Positions 51,901-61,068 of a DNA stretch of 64,000 nucleotides are shown here, piece after piece (positions within the stretch are counted from its first letter, which is position 1; each line of letters begins with the position of its first letter). The notes below the pieces were generated by a model. That model made no database searches. It was not told the origin of the DNA and saw only the letters and a list, made by a program, of their open reading frames with translations. The position numbers and the translations under genes were made by a program. This DNA is from Pedococcus sp. 5OH_020 (GTDB lineage Bacteria > Actinomycetota > Actinomycetes > Actinomycetales > Dermatophilaceae): assembly GCF_027812955.1 (NCBI RefSeq), contig NZ_JAPYZV010000002.1:124001-188000 (forward strand), read 5' to 3'.

Positions 51901-52365
51901 ATGGCCCAGCTCAAGCAGGCAACCGATCACCTTCGCAGCCAAATTGACGACATGGTTGCCACGAACCGAGCGGCGATTACAGCAGCCATCGAGGGGCGCA
52001 GGAACGAGCTGCTTGGCGGGACCTACTACGCCAACGCAACGCCAGAGGCGCAGCAGCGAGTGAGGCAACGCATCGACAAGACACTCTCCCGTGTCGCCAC
52101 CGAGAGCCAGGTTGCGCTCATCCTCCAGATCGGCGCGAACTTCGAGGCGAGTGACTACCCAAGCCTGCTGGACCTGCTCGCTGCCTCGCCCATGGAGCCG
52201 GACCCCGAGCCCACACCCCAGAAGCAGACGGTGTCCGTGAAGACGATCGCAGTTTCGGGCACTTCAGGCATTCTCGAGTCCGAGGCGGACGTCGACAAGT
52301 ACCTCGCCGCTCTCCGTGGCGCGCTCATCGAGACCCTCAACGACGGAAAGCGAATCACCCTCTGA
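48901..52365 (+). CDS. brxC: BREX protein BrxC, large P-loop ATPase
   Basis: Protein of 1154 aa, the normal length for BrxC. The Walker A motif is at about residues 64 to 75 (GFFGSGKSHLLKML). A Walker B-like strand is RLNFYVDEVGQFIG near 245, and AWVMVTSQEDMDKVVGDRTR follows as the sensor region. The C-terminal half is helical with a coiled-coil character (DKYTKRKRISSLSAIEEQIL). BrxC is an AAA-like ATPase of the ORC/Cdc6-type, thought to assemble with PglX and PglZ on DNA. It starts 4 bases after brxB; the stop overlaps pglX as TGATG. Confidence 0.94.
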   Translation: MQLNEIFAKDVQRPIEGVIKADDVAHLGTEVEEYVLTNEAAKGLELLLEAYTNYTNANGVWISGFFGSGKSHLLKMLAHLLGDVEGQEFDRAQVSESFRSKATGAFLPALLTKAERIPATSLLFNIDQKATLITKDQTDALLKVFVKVFDESRGYYGNQGHVARFERDLDTRGQYEAFKEAFERIAGIPWSQGREQSALEGANIDAAFAEVNGEAATGIIKQYQASYAVSIEDFADGVKAWLDKQPHGYRLNFYVDEVGQFIGSNTHLMLNLQTIAESLNTKCGGRAWVMVTSQEDMDKVVGDRTRQQGNDFSKIQARFKTRVKLTSADVEEVIRKRLLDKNSKGQTALEGIYAVQSANFKTLFDFVDGAKTYRNFTDESHFVGTYPFVSYQFPLFQAAIEGISDHNVFEGRNSSVGERSMLGVVQQVAKDIGDVEVGTLATFDHMFAGIRASLKSAAQRSIDVAERNLDNQLAIRLLKALFLVKYVDSFQATPRNLTVLVYDRFGLDLPALAEDVKGALAELERQTYIQRNGNVYEYLTNEEQVIEEEIKNVDIDASEVSAQLFKILSGDVVKTNRIRYAKNGQDFPFGFKLDDQVHGPQRELSVHFITPEYPYEAAQIRMHSAGKDELRVILDPDDRVLSDLRLLLKTDKYTKRKRISSLSAIEEQILQSKATLNREREKQLVQRIRSAVGKASLVINAADVPASSQDAVGRVTEGFQELISRSYTQLRLLGGVTYTEQQVAGAASPDSGLFDADALLKTSQPAEEVLSTILRKDGQGEQVTMKAIVDTFQAKPYGWDLGSIEVIVASLIGASKITVTVDGNVLKRSEVANALRNTQKHGHEILAPQKTFDERKVANFRKFCTDFFDEGNAPKDPLELARHGADKLRGKLDELKATISGSKYPFVEQLGAPIALLEQVMGKPDHWYLTGFDLGDDLLEAKENLIDPIQSFLHGAQRSIYDEAATLLSTHGSNLSYLPPGSDEPIKSALADPNAFRGNRMAQLKQATDHLRSQIDDMVATNRAAITAAIEGRRNELLGGTYYANATPEAQQRVRQRIDKTLSRVATESQVALILQIGANFEASDYPSLLDLLAASPMEPDPEPTPQKQTVSVKTIAVSGTSGILESEADVDKYLAALRGALIETLNDGKRITL

Positions 52366-55300
52366 TGGAAACCGCTCGGCTGAAGAACTTCGCGACCTGG
52401 GCTCGCAAGGAACTCATCCGCGAGGTCACCGCGCGCATCGCCGCGGTGCTGGCGCCCGGATCGTCAGAGCGAGTGGAGCAGGCGAAGGCGGTTGCCGCCT
52501 TGGAGAAGGCAGTCACGGCTGCCGGCGGCGGAGACAAGGGCCGCGCTGCGGTGGCGGACAAAGTCGCCTACACCTGGTTCAACCGGATCATCGCGCTCCG
52601 CTTCATGGACGCCAACGGCTACACCGGGATCGGCGTTGTCTCGCCACAGGCAGCAGTGGTGGTGGGCCAGCCCGAGATCCTAGCCGAGGCAAAGCGCGGT
52701 GTCATCGACGCCCCCGTTGTCAGGGACGCGACGCGCGGGGCCGTTGCCGGCTTGCTGGACGGGACCCGTGCGAGTGGTGATCCACAAGGCGAGGCTTACG
52801 CGCTGCTCTTGGAGGCGTACTGCAACCATTGGCACAAGGCCATGCCATTCATGTTCGAACGCGAGGGTGACTTCACCGAGCTGCTTGTCCCAGCGAACCT
52901 GCTCGCTGACGACTCAGTGCTCAACCGGTCCGTCAAGGTGCTGAGCGAGGACGTCTGCAAGGACGTCGAGGTCATCGGCTGGCTCTACCAGTTCTATGTC
53001 TCGGACCGGAAGGACGAGGTCTTCGCTGGGTTCAAGAAGAACAAGAAGGCCGGCGCCGACGAGCTCCCGGCCGCCACCCAACTCTTCACTCCACATTGGA
53101 TCGTCCGCTACCTCGTCGAGAACTCCCTAGGCCGACTTTGGATGCTCAACCGCCCGAATTCGGGCTTGGTCTCGCAGATGGAGTACTACATCGCCCCGGT
53201 CCAAGACGAGACCGACTTCCTCAAGATCACGAGGCCCGAAGAGCTGAGGGTCATCGACCCCGCTTGCGGGTCGGGCCACATGCTGACCTACGCCTTCGAC
53301 CTGCTCTTCGCGATCTACGAAGAGGAGGGCTACAGCCCCGCGGAGATCCCGAGCCTGATTCTTGCCAACAACCTGTACGGCACTGAGATCGATCCGCGCG
53401 CGGGGGCGCTTGCCGCATTTGCGCTCACGATGAAGGCCGCCGCCAAGCGCAAGCTCTTCCTCAAAAACGCCGCCGGGCCGAACGTCTGCGTGATCGAGCC
53501 GATCTCCTTTGGCCCCGACGAACTCGCCTTCCTGGTCACCAAGGACGGTGACAAGCACGCCGAGGAGGCGTTCTGGAACCAGTTCGCCGAGGCAGACACG
53601 CTAGGCGCTCTCATCGGCCCGGACGGCGAACTATGTTCTCGCCTAGCGCGTCATCTTGAGTCCATGCGTGGCGCGCAGGACCTCATAACTACGGTCACGC
53701 TTGGGTCAGCTGAGCGAGTGATCGACCAAGCTACATACCTTACACGTCGCTACTCAGTCTTGGTCGCGAATCCGCCATACATGGGAGCCGGAAATGTGAA
53801 CAGTGGGGTCTCCCAAGAACTAAAGCGGCGCTTCGCTGGCTTTCATGGGGATCTGTTTTCCAGTTTCATCGCACGGTCGGCGACTCTTGTCATGCAGGGC
53901 GGGCGCGTCGGGATGATGACCCCCAATGTGTGGCTGTACATCGCAACGCAGGTGTCGGTGCGTAGGCTGATGATGGGGAAGTTCCCGCTTCGGACTCTGG
54001 TTGAGTTGCCACTGGGCGGCTTCAAGGGAGCAACGGTCCAGGTCTGCGCGTTTGTCTGTGGCGTCGGGACGGCCGCTCGCAACGTCGATTTCGTCCGGTT
54101 GGCGAAGGAGCCGGGTAATGAGGAATTGCTTAGAGGCCTGCTGGCCCAAGCCCTGCGAAATCGAGATAATGATTGCCGATACTTCGAGCGCGATCTGACG
54201 CAATTTGATCATCTGCCGAACAATGCATTCGCCTACTGGTTGACGGAGGGAATGCTCCGCGCCTTCAGGAAGGGCCGTACCGTCGCTGAAATTGCGGAGC
54301 CTCGCGTCGGGCTACAGACCAACGACAACGGGCGGTTCATTCGGTACTGGCACGAGGTGTCCGCAGAGAAGATTGGTCGGGGGCTGTCGCGTCCCGAAGC
54401 AGCCGCCTCTTCGTTCAAATGGTTCCCATACAACAAGGGTGGCGACTACAGGAAGTGGTACGGGAATCAGGACTTCGTCGTCAACTGGGAACGCGACGGC
54501 GCGGAGATCATCGAATTAGCCGCAGCCAAGTACGGTAGCGCTACCCGAACAGTGAAGAACCTCAGGTACTACTTCGAGCCTTCAGTTTCCTGGTCTAAGA
54601 TCGGGACTGGGATGCCAGCGTTCCGCTACTTTCCCAAGGGGTTCATCTTCGATCACGCTGGAACATCTGCGTTTAGTAGTGCGAGCGAACTCGTGAAGTT
54701 GGCCGGAATATGTAACTCCAACGTCGCACGTCAGATGCTCGCAGCGACGTCTCCGACTCTCAACCTCGAGGTTGGAACGTTAGCGCAACTTCCCGTCGTG
54801 GATCTGTCAGCACGGAGTTCGGAGATTGTCAAAGACCTCATTGAGCTTCACCGTGACGACTGGAATCGATCCGAAACTGCTTCCGACTTTTCTCGTCTTG
54901 ATCTGCTCTGCGCCGGCGAGAAGTCGGTCGCACTAGCCGTCGCTGACGCACTCAAGTGCGGCGAATCGTGTGCGGAGCATGCACGCACACTCGAGATCGA
55001 GCTCAACGCCGAAGTAGCCCGCCTCTACGGGATCGATGCTGAGGTGGAATCCGATGTCCCGCTCAACCGCGTGACTCTTGATGGGAATCCGGCATTCAAA
55101 TACGGCATCGGGGTCAGTCCTGCGGACGCGACGCGCCGGTTTGGGGAGGACCGCGTCCTTGACCTCGTCTCATATGCAGTCGGCTGCATGTTCGGTCGCT
55201 TCAGCCTCGACCAAGCGGGCTTGATCCTCGCTGATGAGGGCGGGACGGTGCAGGACTACTTGGGGAAGGTTCCCTCGCCAACATTCATGCCGGATGTGGA

Positions 55301-55844
55301 CAATGTCATCCCAATCATGGACGGTGACTGGTTCGAGGACGACATCGTCGAGCGGTTCCGCAAGTTCCTGCGCGCCGCGTTCGGTGAGCAGCACTTTGAG
55401 GAGAATCTGCGCTTCGCTACCGAGTCGCTCGGCGTCAAGAACCTTCGCGACTACTTCGTAAAGTCGTTCTACAAGGACCATGTGCAGCGATACAAGAAGC
55501 GTCCGATCTACTGGCTCTTCTCAAGCCCGAAGGGCTCATTCAACGCCCTGATCTATATGCACCGGTACACGCCATCGACCGTTTCGACCGTGCTCAATGA
55601 GTACCTTCGCGAGTTCCAGGCCAAGCTCAAGGCGAGCCTTGAAAACGCCGAACGTTCGAGTAATGCGAAGGAAGCCGATGGGCTCCGCAAGATCCTGCTG
55701 GAGCTCGATGAGTATGAGCACGACGTGCTCTACCCCCTGGCCTCCCGGAACGTCGCCATCGATCTCGACCACGGTGTGAAGGTCAACTATCCGAAGTTCG
55801 GCAGCGCTCTCAAGAACATTGTGGGCTTGGAGGCGACTTCATGA
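52365..55844 (+). CDS. pglX: BREX adenine-specific DNA methyltransferase PglX
   Basis: N6-adenine methyltransferase of 1159 aa that marks host DNA at a non-palindromic BREX site and takes part in excluding phage. SAM motif I is VIDPACGSGHMLTYAFDLLF at about 296; the catalytic NPPY is VLVANPPYMGAGN at about 469. From about 53.6 to 55.2 kb (residues about 420 to 960) codon use shifts to A/T-rich, rarer codons, matching the target-recognition region, and returns to operon average at the C-terminal part (KRPIYWLFSSPKGSFNALIY). Length matches type 1 PglX. Overlaps brxC by one base and pglZ by four. Confidence 0.95.
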   Translation: METARLKNFATWARKELIREVTARIAAVLAPGSSERVEQAKAVAALEKAVTAAGGGDKGRAAVADKVAYTWFNRIIALRFMDANGYTGIGVVSPQAAVVVGQPEILAEAKRGVIDAPVVRDATRGAVAGLLDGTRASGDPQGEAYALLLEAYCNHWHKAMPFMFEREGDFTELLVPANLLADDSVLNRSVKVLSEDVCKDVEVIGWLYQFYVSDRKDEVFAGFKKNKKAGADELPAATQLFTPHWIVRYLVENSLGRLWMLNRPNSGLVSQMEYYIAPVQDETDFLKITRPEELRVIDPACGSGHMLTYAFDLLFAIYEEEGYSPAEIPSLILANNLYGTEIDPRAGALAAFALTMKAAAKRKLFLKNAAGPNVCVIEPISFGPDELAFLVTKDGDKHAEEAFWNQFAEADTLGALIGPDGELCSRLARHLESMRGAQDLITTVTLGSAERVIDQATYLTRRYSVLVANPPYMGAGNVNSGVSQELKRRFAGFHGDLFSSFIARSATLVMQGGRVGMMTPNVWLYIATQVSVRRLMMGKFPLRTLVELPLGGFKGATVQVCAFVCGVGTAARNVDFVRLAKEPGNEELLRGLLAQALRNRDNDCRYFERDLTQFDHLPNNAFAYWLTEGMLRAFRKGRTVAEIAEPRVGLQTNDNGRFIRYWHEVSAEKIGRGLSRPEAAASSFKWFPYNKGGDYRKWYGNQDFVVNWERDGAEIIELAAAKYGSATRTVKNLRYYFEPSVSWSKIGTGMPAFRYFPKGFIFDHAGTSAFSSASELVKLAGICNSNVARQMLAATSPTLNLEVGTLAQLPVVDLSARSSEIVKDLIELHRDDWNRSETASDFSRLDLLCAGEKSVALAVADALKCGESCAEHARTLEIELNAEVARLYGIDAEVESDVPLNRVTLDGNPAFKYGIGVSPADATRRFGEDRVLDLVSYAVGCMFGRFSLDQAGLILADEGGTVQDYLGKVPSPTFMPDVDNVIPIMDGDWFEDDIVERFRKFLRAAFGEQHFEENLRFATESLGVKNLRDYFVKSFYKDHVQRYKKRPIYWLFSSPKGSFNALIYMHRYTPSTVSTVLNEYLREFQAKLKASLENAERSSNAKEADGLRKILLELDEYEHDVLYPLASRNVAIDLDHGVKVNYPKFGSALKNIVGLEATS

Positions 55845-58339
55845 GCGAAGTATCGGCTGTCCGTCCGCACCTGGAGCGCCGATTCGCGGACCAACGAGTC
55901 GTGTTCTGGCACGACCCTCTAGGTCAGTACGCCGCCGACCTCGACGGCCTCGACTTGGCGGGCGTCACGACCCTGCGTGTCGCCAATGACGAGTACGGCA
56001 TCAAGCACCGGTTGCTCCAGAAGCAGCCTGACGACAAGTTCCTGGTCTACCGCACCGGTCAGCCACCCGTCGGCACCCGCAACTGGCTCCTCGATCTCGA
56101 GCTGGCCTACGGCGTATTCACCGCCGACCGAAGCTCGCTTGTGTCGCAGGACCTCGGGCTGAGGGCAGACGGCATCGACGAAGTCGTGCAGGCTCACGAG
56201 AAGTTCTTCAACGCGAGCAAGCGCGTCCAGAGCCTCAAGGCACTGTTGACACCTGACGATGACGCAGCCCGGCTTCGAGCCAAGATGTCCGCCGTTGTGC
56301 TCGGTCAGAAGGAGCACAGTCTTCTTGAGATCACCCGGACACTGTTCATCGAAAACGGCAAGGGCGGGCGCACCAAGTACGACGCGCTCGTCGACTATGG
56401 CGTGGAGGATTTCTACTGGCGAGGCGTCGCGTCGATCTATGGCTACGAGGCGACCTCACCGGGCATTGACGACTTCATTCTCTGGATCTTCCGCAAGGCC
56501 ATCGATGGCTTTAGGTCCGACCGCCCCGGCGGACTCCAGAACATCCAGCTGGACTTTGCGAGCTTCCGCAACGACCGGCGCAGCCAGCAGGCACTCGCGA
56601 TCCTGGCGAGGCGGGCGTCCGCCGACCTCGACTACAAGGCAAGTATCGAAGAGGCCGGATTCCGCGAGCTGGTAGCCGTCGACCTGTTCGAGGAGACCGA
56701 TCGCAAGATCATCGCGGACCTCGCGCGGGCTGTCACGGAACAGGCGGTGACGGCCCGTGAGGTAGCCGAAGTGGTCCGTGCCCGCCAGAGCAGCGTATGG
56801 ATCGACGGCTATCGCCCGCTCTATACGGCCATCGCAGCGGCAGCAGACCTGTTGTCGGAGTTGGGCACGATCGACTTCACGTTCTCGACGTTCGACGAGG
56901 CGTTGGAGCGTTACCGCAGCGAGTGGTTCCGCATCGACCAGCTCTACCGCCAGTTCACCTACGCCCGCCGAACCTTCGAGGGACCTCACCCACTCGACTC
57001 GCTGCGCGAGCAGGTCGAGAAGCGCTACACCAACAAGTTCGTGTACGAGCTCGGCAACGCCTGGCAAAAGCAGGTAGACCAAGCCGAAACCTGGCGCTCC
57101 GCCACGGTCAGGTCTCAGAGATCGTTCTATGGCGACTACGTCGAGCAGCTGGTCCGCGAGGACAAGAAGGCTGTCGTCATCGTCTCCGACGCGCTCCGCT
57201 ACGAGGTCGCCGACGAGTTGCGCTCGCGCATCCGGCAGGAGGACCGATTCGATGCAGAACTCGAGGCTGTTCTGGGGGTGCTGCCCAGCTACACCCAGTT
57301 GGGGATGGCCGCCCTCTTGCCGCACCGGACGCTCAAGCATTCGCCGGACGGCAAGACTGTCCTCGCTGACGACCAGCCGACCAACGGGACCGCATTCCGC
57401 AAGAAGATCCTGGAGACGGTCGGCGGGACGGCGATCCAGGCCGAGGACTTCAAGGCGCTAAGCCCGGAAGAGCGGCGTGAGCTCTTCAAGAACAACCGCG
57501 TCTTGTACGTCTACCACGACGTCATTGACGCCACCGGTGACAAGCAGGGCACCGAGCGCCGCGTGTTCGAGGCGGCTGAGCAGGCGCTGAGCGAGCTGGT
57601 CGACCTGGTGAAGAAGGCGGCGAACGCGAACGCGACCAACATCTTCGTGACCGCCGACCATGGCTTCCTGTTCCAAGACGACGAGCTGCCACAGCAGTTC
57701 TTCCTGTCTGAGGCGCCCCACGGAGACAAGATCCTGGTCAAGAACAAGCGCTACGTCCTTGGTCACGGACTCAAGCTCGACTACGCGTTCACCACGTTCA
57801 GTGGAGTCCAGCTCGAACTCGACAGCGACATCGAAGTGCAGATCCCCAAGTCGATCCACCGACTCCGCCTGCCCGGCGGGGGAACACGATTCGTGCACGG
57901 GGGAGCGACCTTGCAGGAGGTCGTCGTCCCGGTGCTCGCGGTCAACAAGAAGCGCAAGAGCGACACCCGGTTGGTCAACGTCAAGGTGCTGCCCGACACC
58001 GACAAGATCACCACCGGGCAGCTTGTTGTGAAGTTGTTCCAGTCCGAACCGGTGAGCGACAAGGTCCAGGCGCGCGTGCTGCGAGCTGGCCTCTACGTTG
58101 GGGAGACCTTGATCTCCAACGATCCTCAGCCGGAGCTGACCTTTGACTCCGCTTCGGGCGAGCAGCGTGACCGGTACCAGAGCATCCAGCTCCTGCTGAA
58201 CAAGGATGCCAACGACTACAACAATCGCGCCGTCGAGTTCCGGCTCGAAGAGCGCATCCCCAACACGAACCAGTGGCGCGTCTACGAGAAGGCGATCTAC
58301 ACCCTCAAGCGCTCCTTCACCTCGGACTTCGACTTCTAG
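55841..58339 (+). CDS. pglZ: BREX phosphatase-like protein PglZ (type A)
   Basis: Protein of 832 aa in the alkaline phosphatase superfamily. The metal-binding signatures are KAVVIVSDALRYEVADELRS (Asp near 450) and TNIFVTADHGFLFQDDELPQ (Asp-His near 606), with a third part GGTRFVHGGATLQEVVVPVL. The N-terminal 400 residues are the PglZ-specific helical domain. Reported activity of the family is divalent-metal-dependent nuclease/phosphatase chemistry. ATGA overlap with pglX and TAG stop 11 bases before brxL keep it inside one operon. Confidence 0.94.
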   Translation: MSEVSAVRPHLERRFADQRVVFWHDPLGQYAADLDGLDLAGVTTLRVANDEYGIKHRLLQKQPDDKFLVYRTGQPPVGTRNWLLDLELAYGVFTADRSSLVSQDLGLRADGIDEVVQAHEKFFNASKRVQSLKALLTPDDDAARLRAKMSAVVLGQKEHSLLEITRTLFIENGKGGRTKYDALVDYGVEDFYWRGVASIYGYEATSPGIDDFILWIFRKAIDGFRSDRPGGLQNIQLDFASFRNDRRSQQALAILARRASADLDYKASIEEAGFRELVAVDLFEETDRKIIADLARAVTEQAVTAREVAEVVRARQSSVWIDGYRPLYTAIAAAADLLSELGTIDFTFSTFDEALERYRSEWFRIDQLYRQFTYARRTFEGPHPLDSLREQVEKRYTNKFVYELGNAWQKQVDQAETWRSATVRSQRSFYGDYVEQLVREDKKAVVIVSDALRYEVADELRSRIRQEDRFDAELEAVLGVLPSYTQLGMAALLPHRTLKHSPDGKTVLADDQPTNGTAFRKKILETVGGTAIQAEDFKALSPEERRELFKNNRVLYVYHDVIDATGDKQGTERRVFEAAEQALSELVDLVKKAANANATNIFVTADHGFLFQDDELPQQFFLSEAPHGDKILVKNKRYVLGHGLKLDYAFTTFSGVQLELDSDIEVQIPKSIHRLRLPGGGTRFVHGGATLQEVVVPVLAVNKKRKSDTRLVNVKVLPDTDKITTGQLVVKLFQSEPVSDKVQARVLRAGLYVGETLISNDPQPELTFDSASGEQRDRYQSIQLLLNKDANDYNNRAVEFRLEERIPNTNQWRVYEKAIYTLKRSFTSDFDF

Positions 58340-58350
58340 GGCGGGCTGAC

Positions 58351-60516
58351 ATGACTGAAGACACCGATCTCCATGTGATCGATGACGACTTCCCCGACGA
58401 CCTCACAGCGGAGCAGACCGAGGACCAGACCCCTGAACAGTCCGAACTCGACAAGAAGATCAACCAGCACTTCGCCGGCGTCGTGGTTCGCAAGGATCTG
58501 GTCAAGGCGGTCAAGGGCAACGCCATCGTCCCGTCGTACGTCCTCGAGTACCTCCTTGGTCAGTACGCCGCGTCGGACGACGAGGCCACGATCCAGGCGG
58601 GCATCGGTTCGGTGCGCCAAATTCTGGCCGACCACTACGTCCACCGGAACCAGTCGGAGCTCGTGAAGTCGACCATCCGCGAGCGCGGCCGGTACAAGAT
58701 CATCGACAAGGTCACGGTCACCCTCAACGACAAGGAAGACCGATACGAGGCCGAGTTCTCCAACCTCGGAATCAAGGGCGTCATCGTCGAAGCGGCCACC
58801 GTCAATGCCCACCCCAAGCTCCTGGTCGGCGGCGTCTGGTGCATCTGCGACATCGACTACTTCCACTTCGACGATGCACGTGTCGTTCCGTGGCAACTCG
58901 GCTCACTCAAGCCGATCCAGCTGTCCAACTTCGACTTCGACGGCTACACAACTGCGAGGCGCGAGTTCACCACCGACGAGTGGATCGAGGTGCTGATCCA
59001 GTCAATCGGCTTCAACCCCAAGCTGTTCGGCCGGCGCGCCAAGCTCATCCAGCTCGTGCGGCTGATCCCCTTCGTCGAACGCAACTACAACCTGGTCGAG
59101 CTCGGCCCCAAGGGAACGGGCAAGTCGCACATCTTCTCGGAGTTCTCTCCGCACGGCATGCTGATCTCCGGCGGAGAGGTCACCGTCCCCAAGCTCTTCG
59201 TCAACAACTCCAACGGCCGCATCGGCCTGGTCGGCTACTGGGATGTCGTGGCCTTCGACGAGTTCGCGGGGAAGAAGAAGCGCGCTGACAAGGCGCTCGT
59301 CGACATCATGAAGAACTACATGGCGAACAAGTCGTTCTCGCGTGGTGTGGAGACGCTGGGTGCCGAGGCGTCGATGGTCTTCGTAGGCAACACGTCTCAC
59401 AACGTGCCGTACATGCTCAAGCACTCCGACCTGTTTAATGAGCTGCCCGAGAGCTACCACGACTCGGCCTATCTCGACCGTTTGCACTTCTACATCCCAG
59501 GATGGGAAGTCGACACCATCCGCGGGGAGATGTTCTCGGAGGGCTATGGCTTCGTCGTCGACTACATCGCCGAGGTGCTCAAGTCGATGCGAAACGCTGA
59601 CTACTCAGATCGCTATCAGCAGCACTTCACTCTGGGCTCCGACATCTCCACTCGCGACCGCGACGGCATCCACAAGACGTTCTCCGGCTTGATGAAGATC
59701 CTGCACCCGCACGGCGGCGCGACGAAGGAGGACATCGCCGAGATCCTCGAGTTCGCCATCGAGGGACGCAAGCGTGTGAAGGACCAGATCCTCCGCATCG
59801 ACACCACGATGGCCGACGTCAGGTTCGGCTACCTCGACAAGGCCGGCGACTGGCACGCAGTCACGACCTTGGAGGAAGACGAGTACCCGGCGTACTACTA
59901 CAAGAGCCGTCCCGACCATGGCGACGGGGACACGGCGGGCGCGAAGGCACCTGGCGGCGTCGAGGTCGCGGACGCGGTCCTCGGCAAGGACGCCGCAAGG
60001 ACCGAACCACTCTTCGAGGGCCATCGCGAGCTCCAGGAAAACCAACGCGGCGTCTCCTACGAAACCCTCCTGCTGCCGTATCTCGCCGGGGCCTCCGAGA
60101 TCACGATCGTCGATCCGTACATCCGCCAGTTCCATCAAGCTCGCAACCTCATGGAGCTGATCGAGGCACTTGCCCTCGTGAAGGACCCGGCGGATGAACT
60201 GAAGGTCTTCCTCGTGACGAGCGAGAACACCGACGGCCCCGAGAAGCTGCAGAAGCAGATGGAGTTTCTGCTTCGCGTCAAGCAGGCTGCTGCGGTCGCC
60301 GGGATCACGCTCGACGTGAAGTTCGATGGCACGATCCACGACCGCTCGATCGTCGCCAACTCCGGCTGGCGCATCAATCTCGGGCGGGGCCTAGACATCT
60401 TTCAGTACGTCGCGAACGACGCGTTCGACCTCGCGGTGAAGCTCCAGCAGTACCGCCAGGTCAAGGCCTTCGGCGTAAGCTACATCAGGGAGACAGCGGG
60501 CAGCGAAGTGGGCTAG
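58351..60516 (+). CDS. brxL: BREX AAA+ Lon-like protein BrxL with C-terminal MIT_C/PLD-like domain
   Basis: AAA+ ATPase of 721 aa that forms DNA-binding rings in type 1 BREX. N-terminal part INQHFAGVVVRKDLVKAVKG and AIVPSYVLEYLLGQYAASDD. Walker A is near 250 (VELGPKGTGKSHIFSEFSPH), Walker B-like GYWDVVAFDEFAGKKKRADK near 300, then sensor VFVGNTSHNVPYMLKHSDLF. The segment from about 567 (GVSYETLLLPYLAGASEITI ... TIHDRSIVANSGWRINLGRG, LDIFQYV) resembles the MITD1 C-terminal phospholipase-D-like fold. I could not locate a Lon Ser-Lys dyad. ATG 58351 was chosen over an open frame into pglZ. Confidence 0.93.
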   Translation: MTEDTDLHVIDDDFPDDLTAEQTEDQTPEQSELDKKINQHFAGVVVRKDLVKAVKGNAIVPSYVLEYLLGQYAASDDEATIQAGIGSVRQILADHYVHRNQSELVKSTIRERGRYKIIDKVTVTLNDKEDRYEAEFSNLGIKGVIVEAATVNAHPKLLVGGVWCICDIDYFHFDDARVVPWQLGSLKPIQLSNFDFDGYTTARREFTTDEWIEVLIQSIGFNPKLFGRRAKLIQLVRLIPFVERNYNLVELGPKGTGKSHIFSEFSPHGMLISGGEVTVPKLFVNNSNGRIGLVGYWDVVAFDEFAGKKKRADKALVDIMKNYMANKSFSRGVETLGAEASMVFVGNTSHNVPYMLKHSDLFNELPESYHDSAYLDRLHFYIPGWEVDTIRGEMFSEGYGFVVDYIAEVLKSMRNADYSDRYQQHFTLGSDISTRDRDGIHKTFSGLMKILHPHGGATKEDIAEILEFAIEGRKRVKDQILRIDTTMADVRFGYLDKAGDWHAVTTLEEDEYPAYYYKSRPDHGDGDTAGAKAPGGVEVADAVLGKDAARTEPLFEGHRELQENQRGVSYETLLLPYLAGASEITIVDPYIRQFHQARNLMELIEALALVKDPADELKVFLVTSENTDGPEKLQKQMEFLLRVKQAAAVAGITLDVKFDGTIHDRSIVANSGWRINLGRGLDIFQYVANDAFDLAVKLQQYRQVKAFGVSYIRETAGSEVG

Positions 60517-60667
60517 CCACCTTTGTCAGACCCGGAGGCGAACGCGAGGGCGGTGCGCGCAACTCTTGCCGAAGGACCTGGTGCAGGTTGGTGGTGGCAA
60601 GATCGCGGTCCTCGAGCGTTGCCGCTAGGGCGTGTTCTGACTTTCGTAGGTCGGGTCGTTGCGTGCG
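60517..60667. other. Gap after brxL
   Basis: No gene is supported here. Several weak inverted segments (CTTTCGTAGGTCGGGTCGTT) lie before the IS end. The BREX transcript presumably ends here, but I see no convincing hairpin. Confidence 0.4.
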
Positions 60668-60699
60668 GATCTGCTGCACAAACAGGTAACCGTGGTTAG

Positions 60700-61068
60700 T
60701 CACGCCGCCTGAGTGGCGGGCGTGGTCATGATGGGCTCATATTCCATCGGGGTCAACCGGCCGAGAGGGTCCTGGCGACGTCGTCGGTGATATGTCCGTT
60801 CGACCCAGGCCACGATCGCGATCCGCAGGTCCTCACGGGTGGTCCAGGGTTGCCGGTTGAGGACGTTCTTCAACGTCAAGGTCGTGCCGCAGGCCGAGTA
60901 CGAGGCCCTTTTGAAGCAGGCTGAAGACCGACTCCATCGCTGCGTTGTCGCCCGCGGCGCCGACGCGGCCCATAGAACCCACTTCACCAGGTCGTCGTGT
61001 CGGCGGACCGACCTTCTTGCCCCTGCCGCGCTTCTTCCCGAAGGCCGACGTCCGAGCAGATCCGCCAC
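60700..61068 (-). pseudogene. IS3-family transposase OrfB remnant (integrase core 3' part)
   Basis: The end of the rve domain is readable: LNRQPWTTREDLRIAIVAWV, ERTYHRRRRQDPLGRLTPME, YEPIMTTPATQAA, which includes the terminal catalytic Glu region and the RRR-x3-LGxLTPxE signature. A preceding piece GAAGDNAAMESVFSLLQKG is in another frame (around 60960), so at least one frameshift separates them. The DDE front half is lost. Confidence 0.75.
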
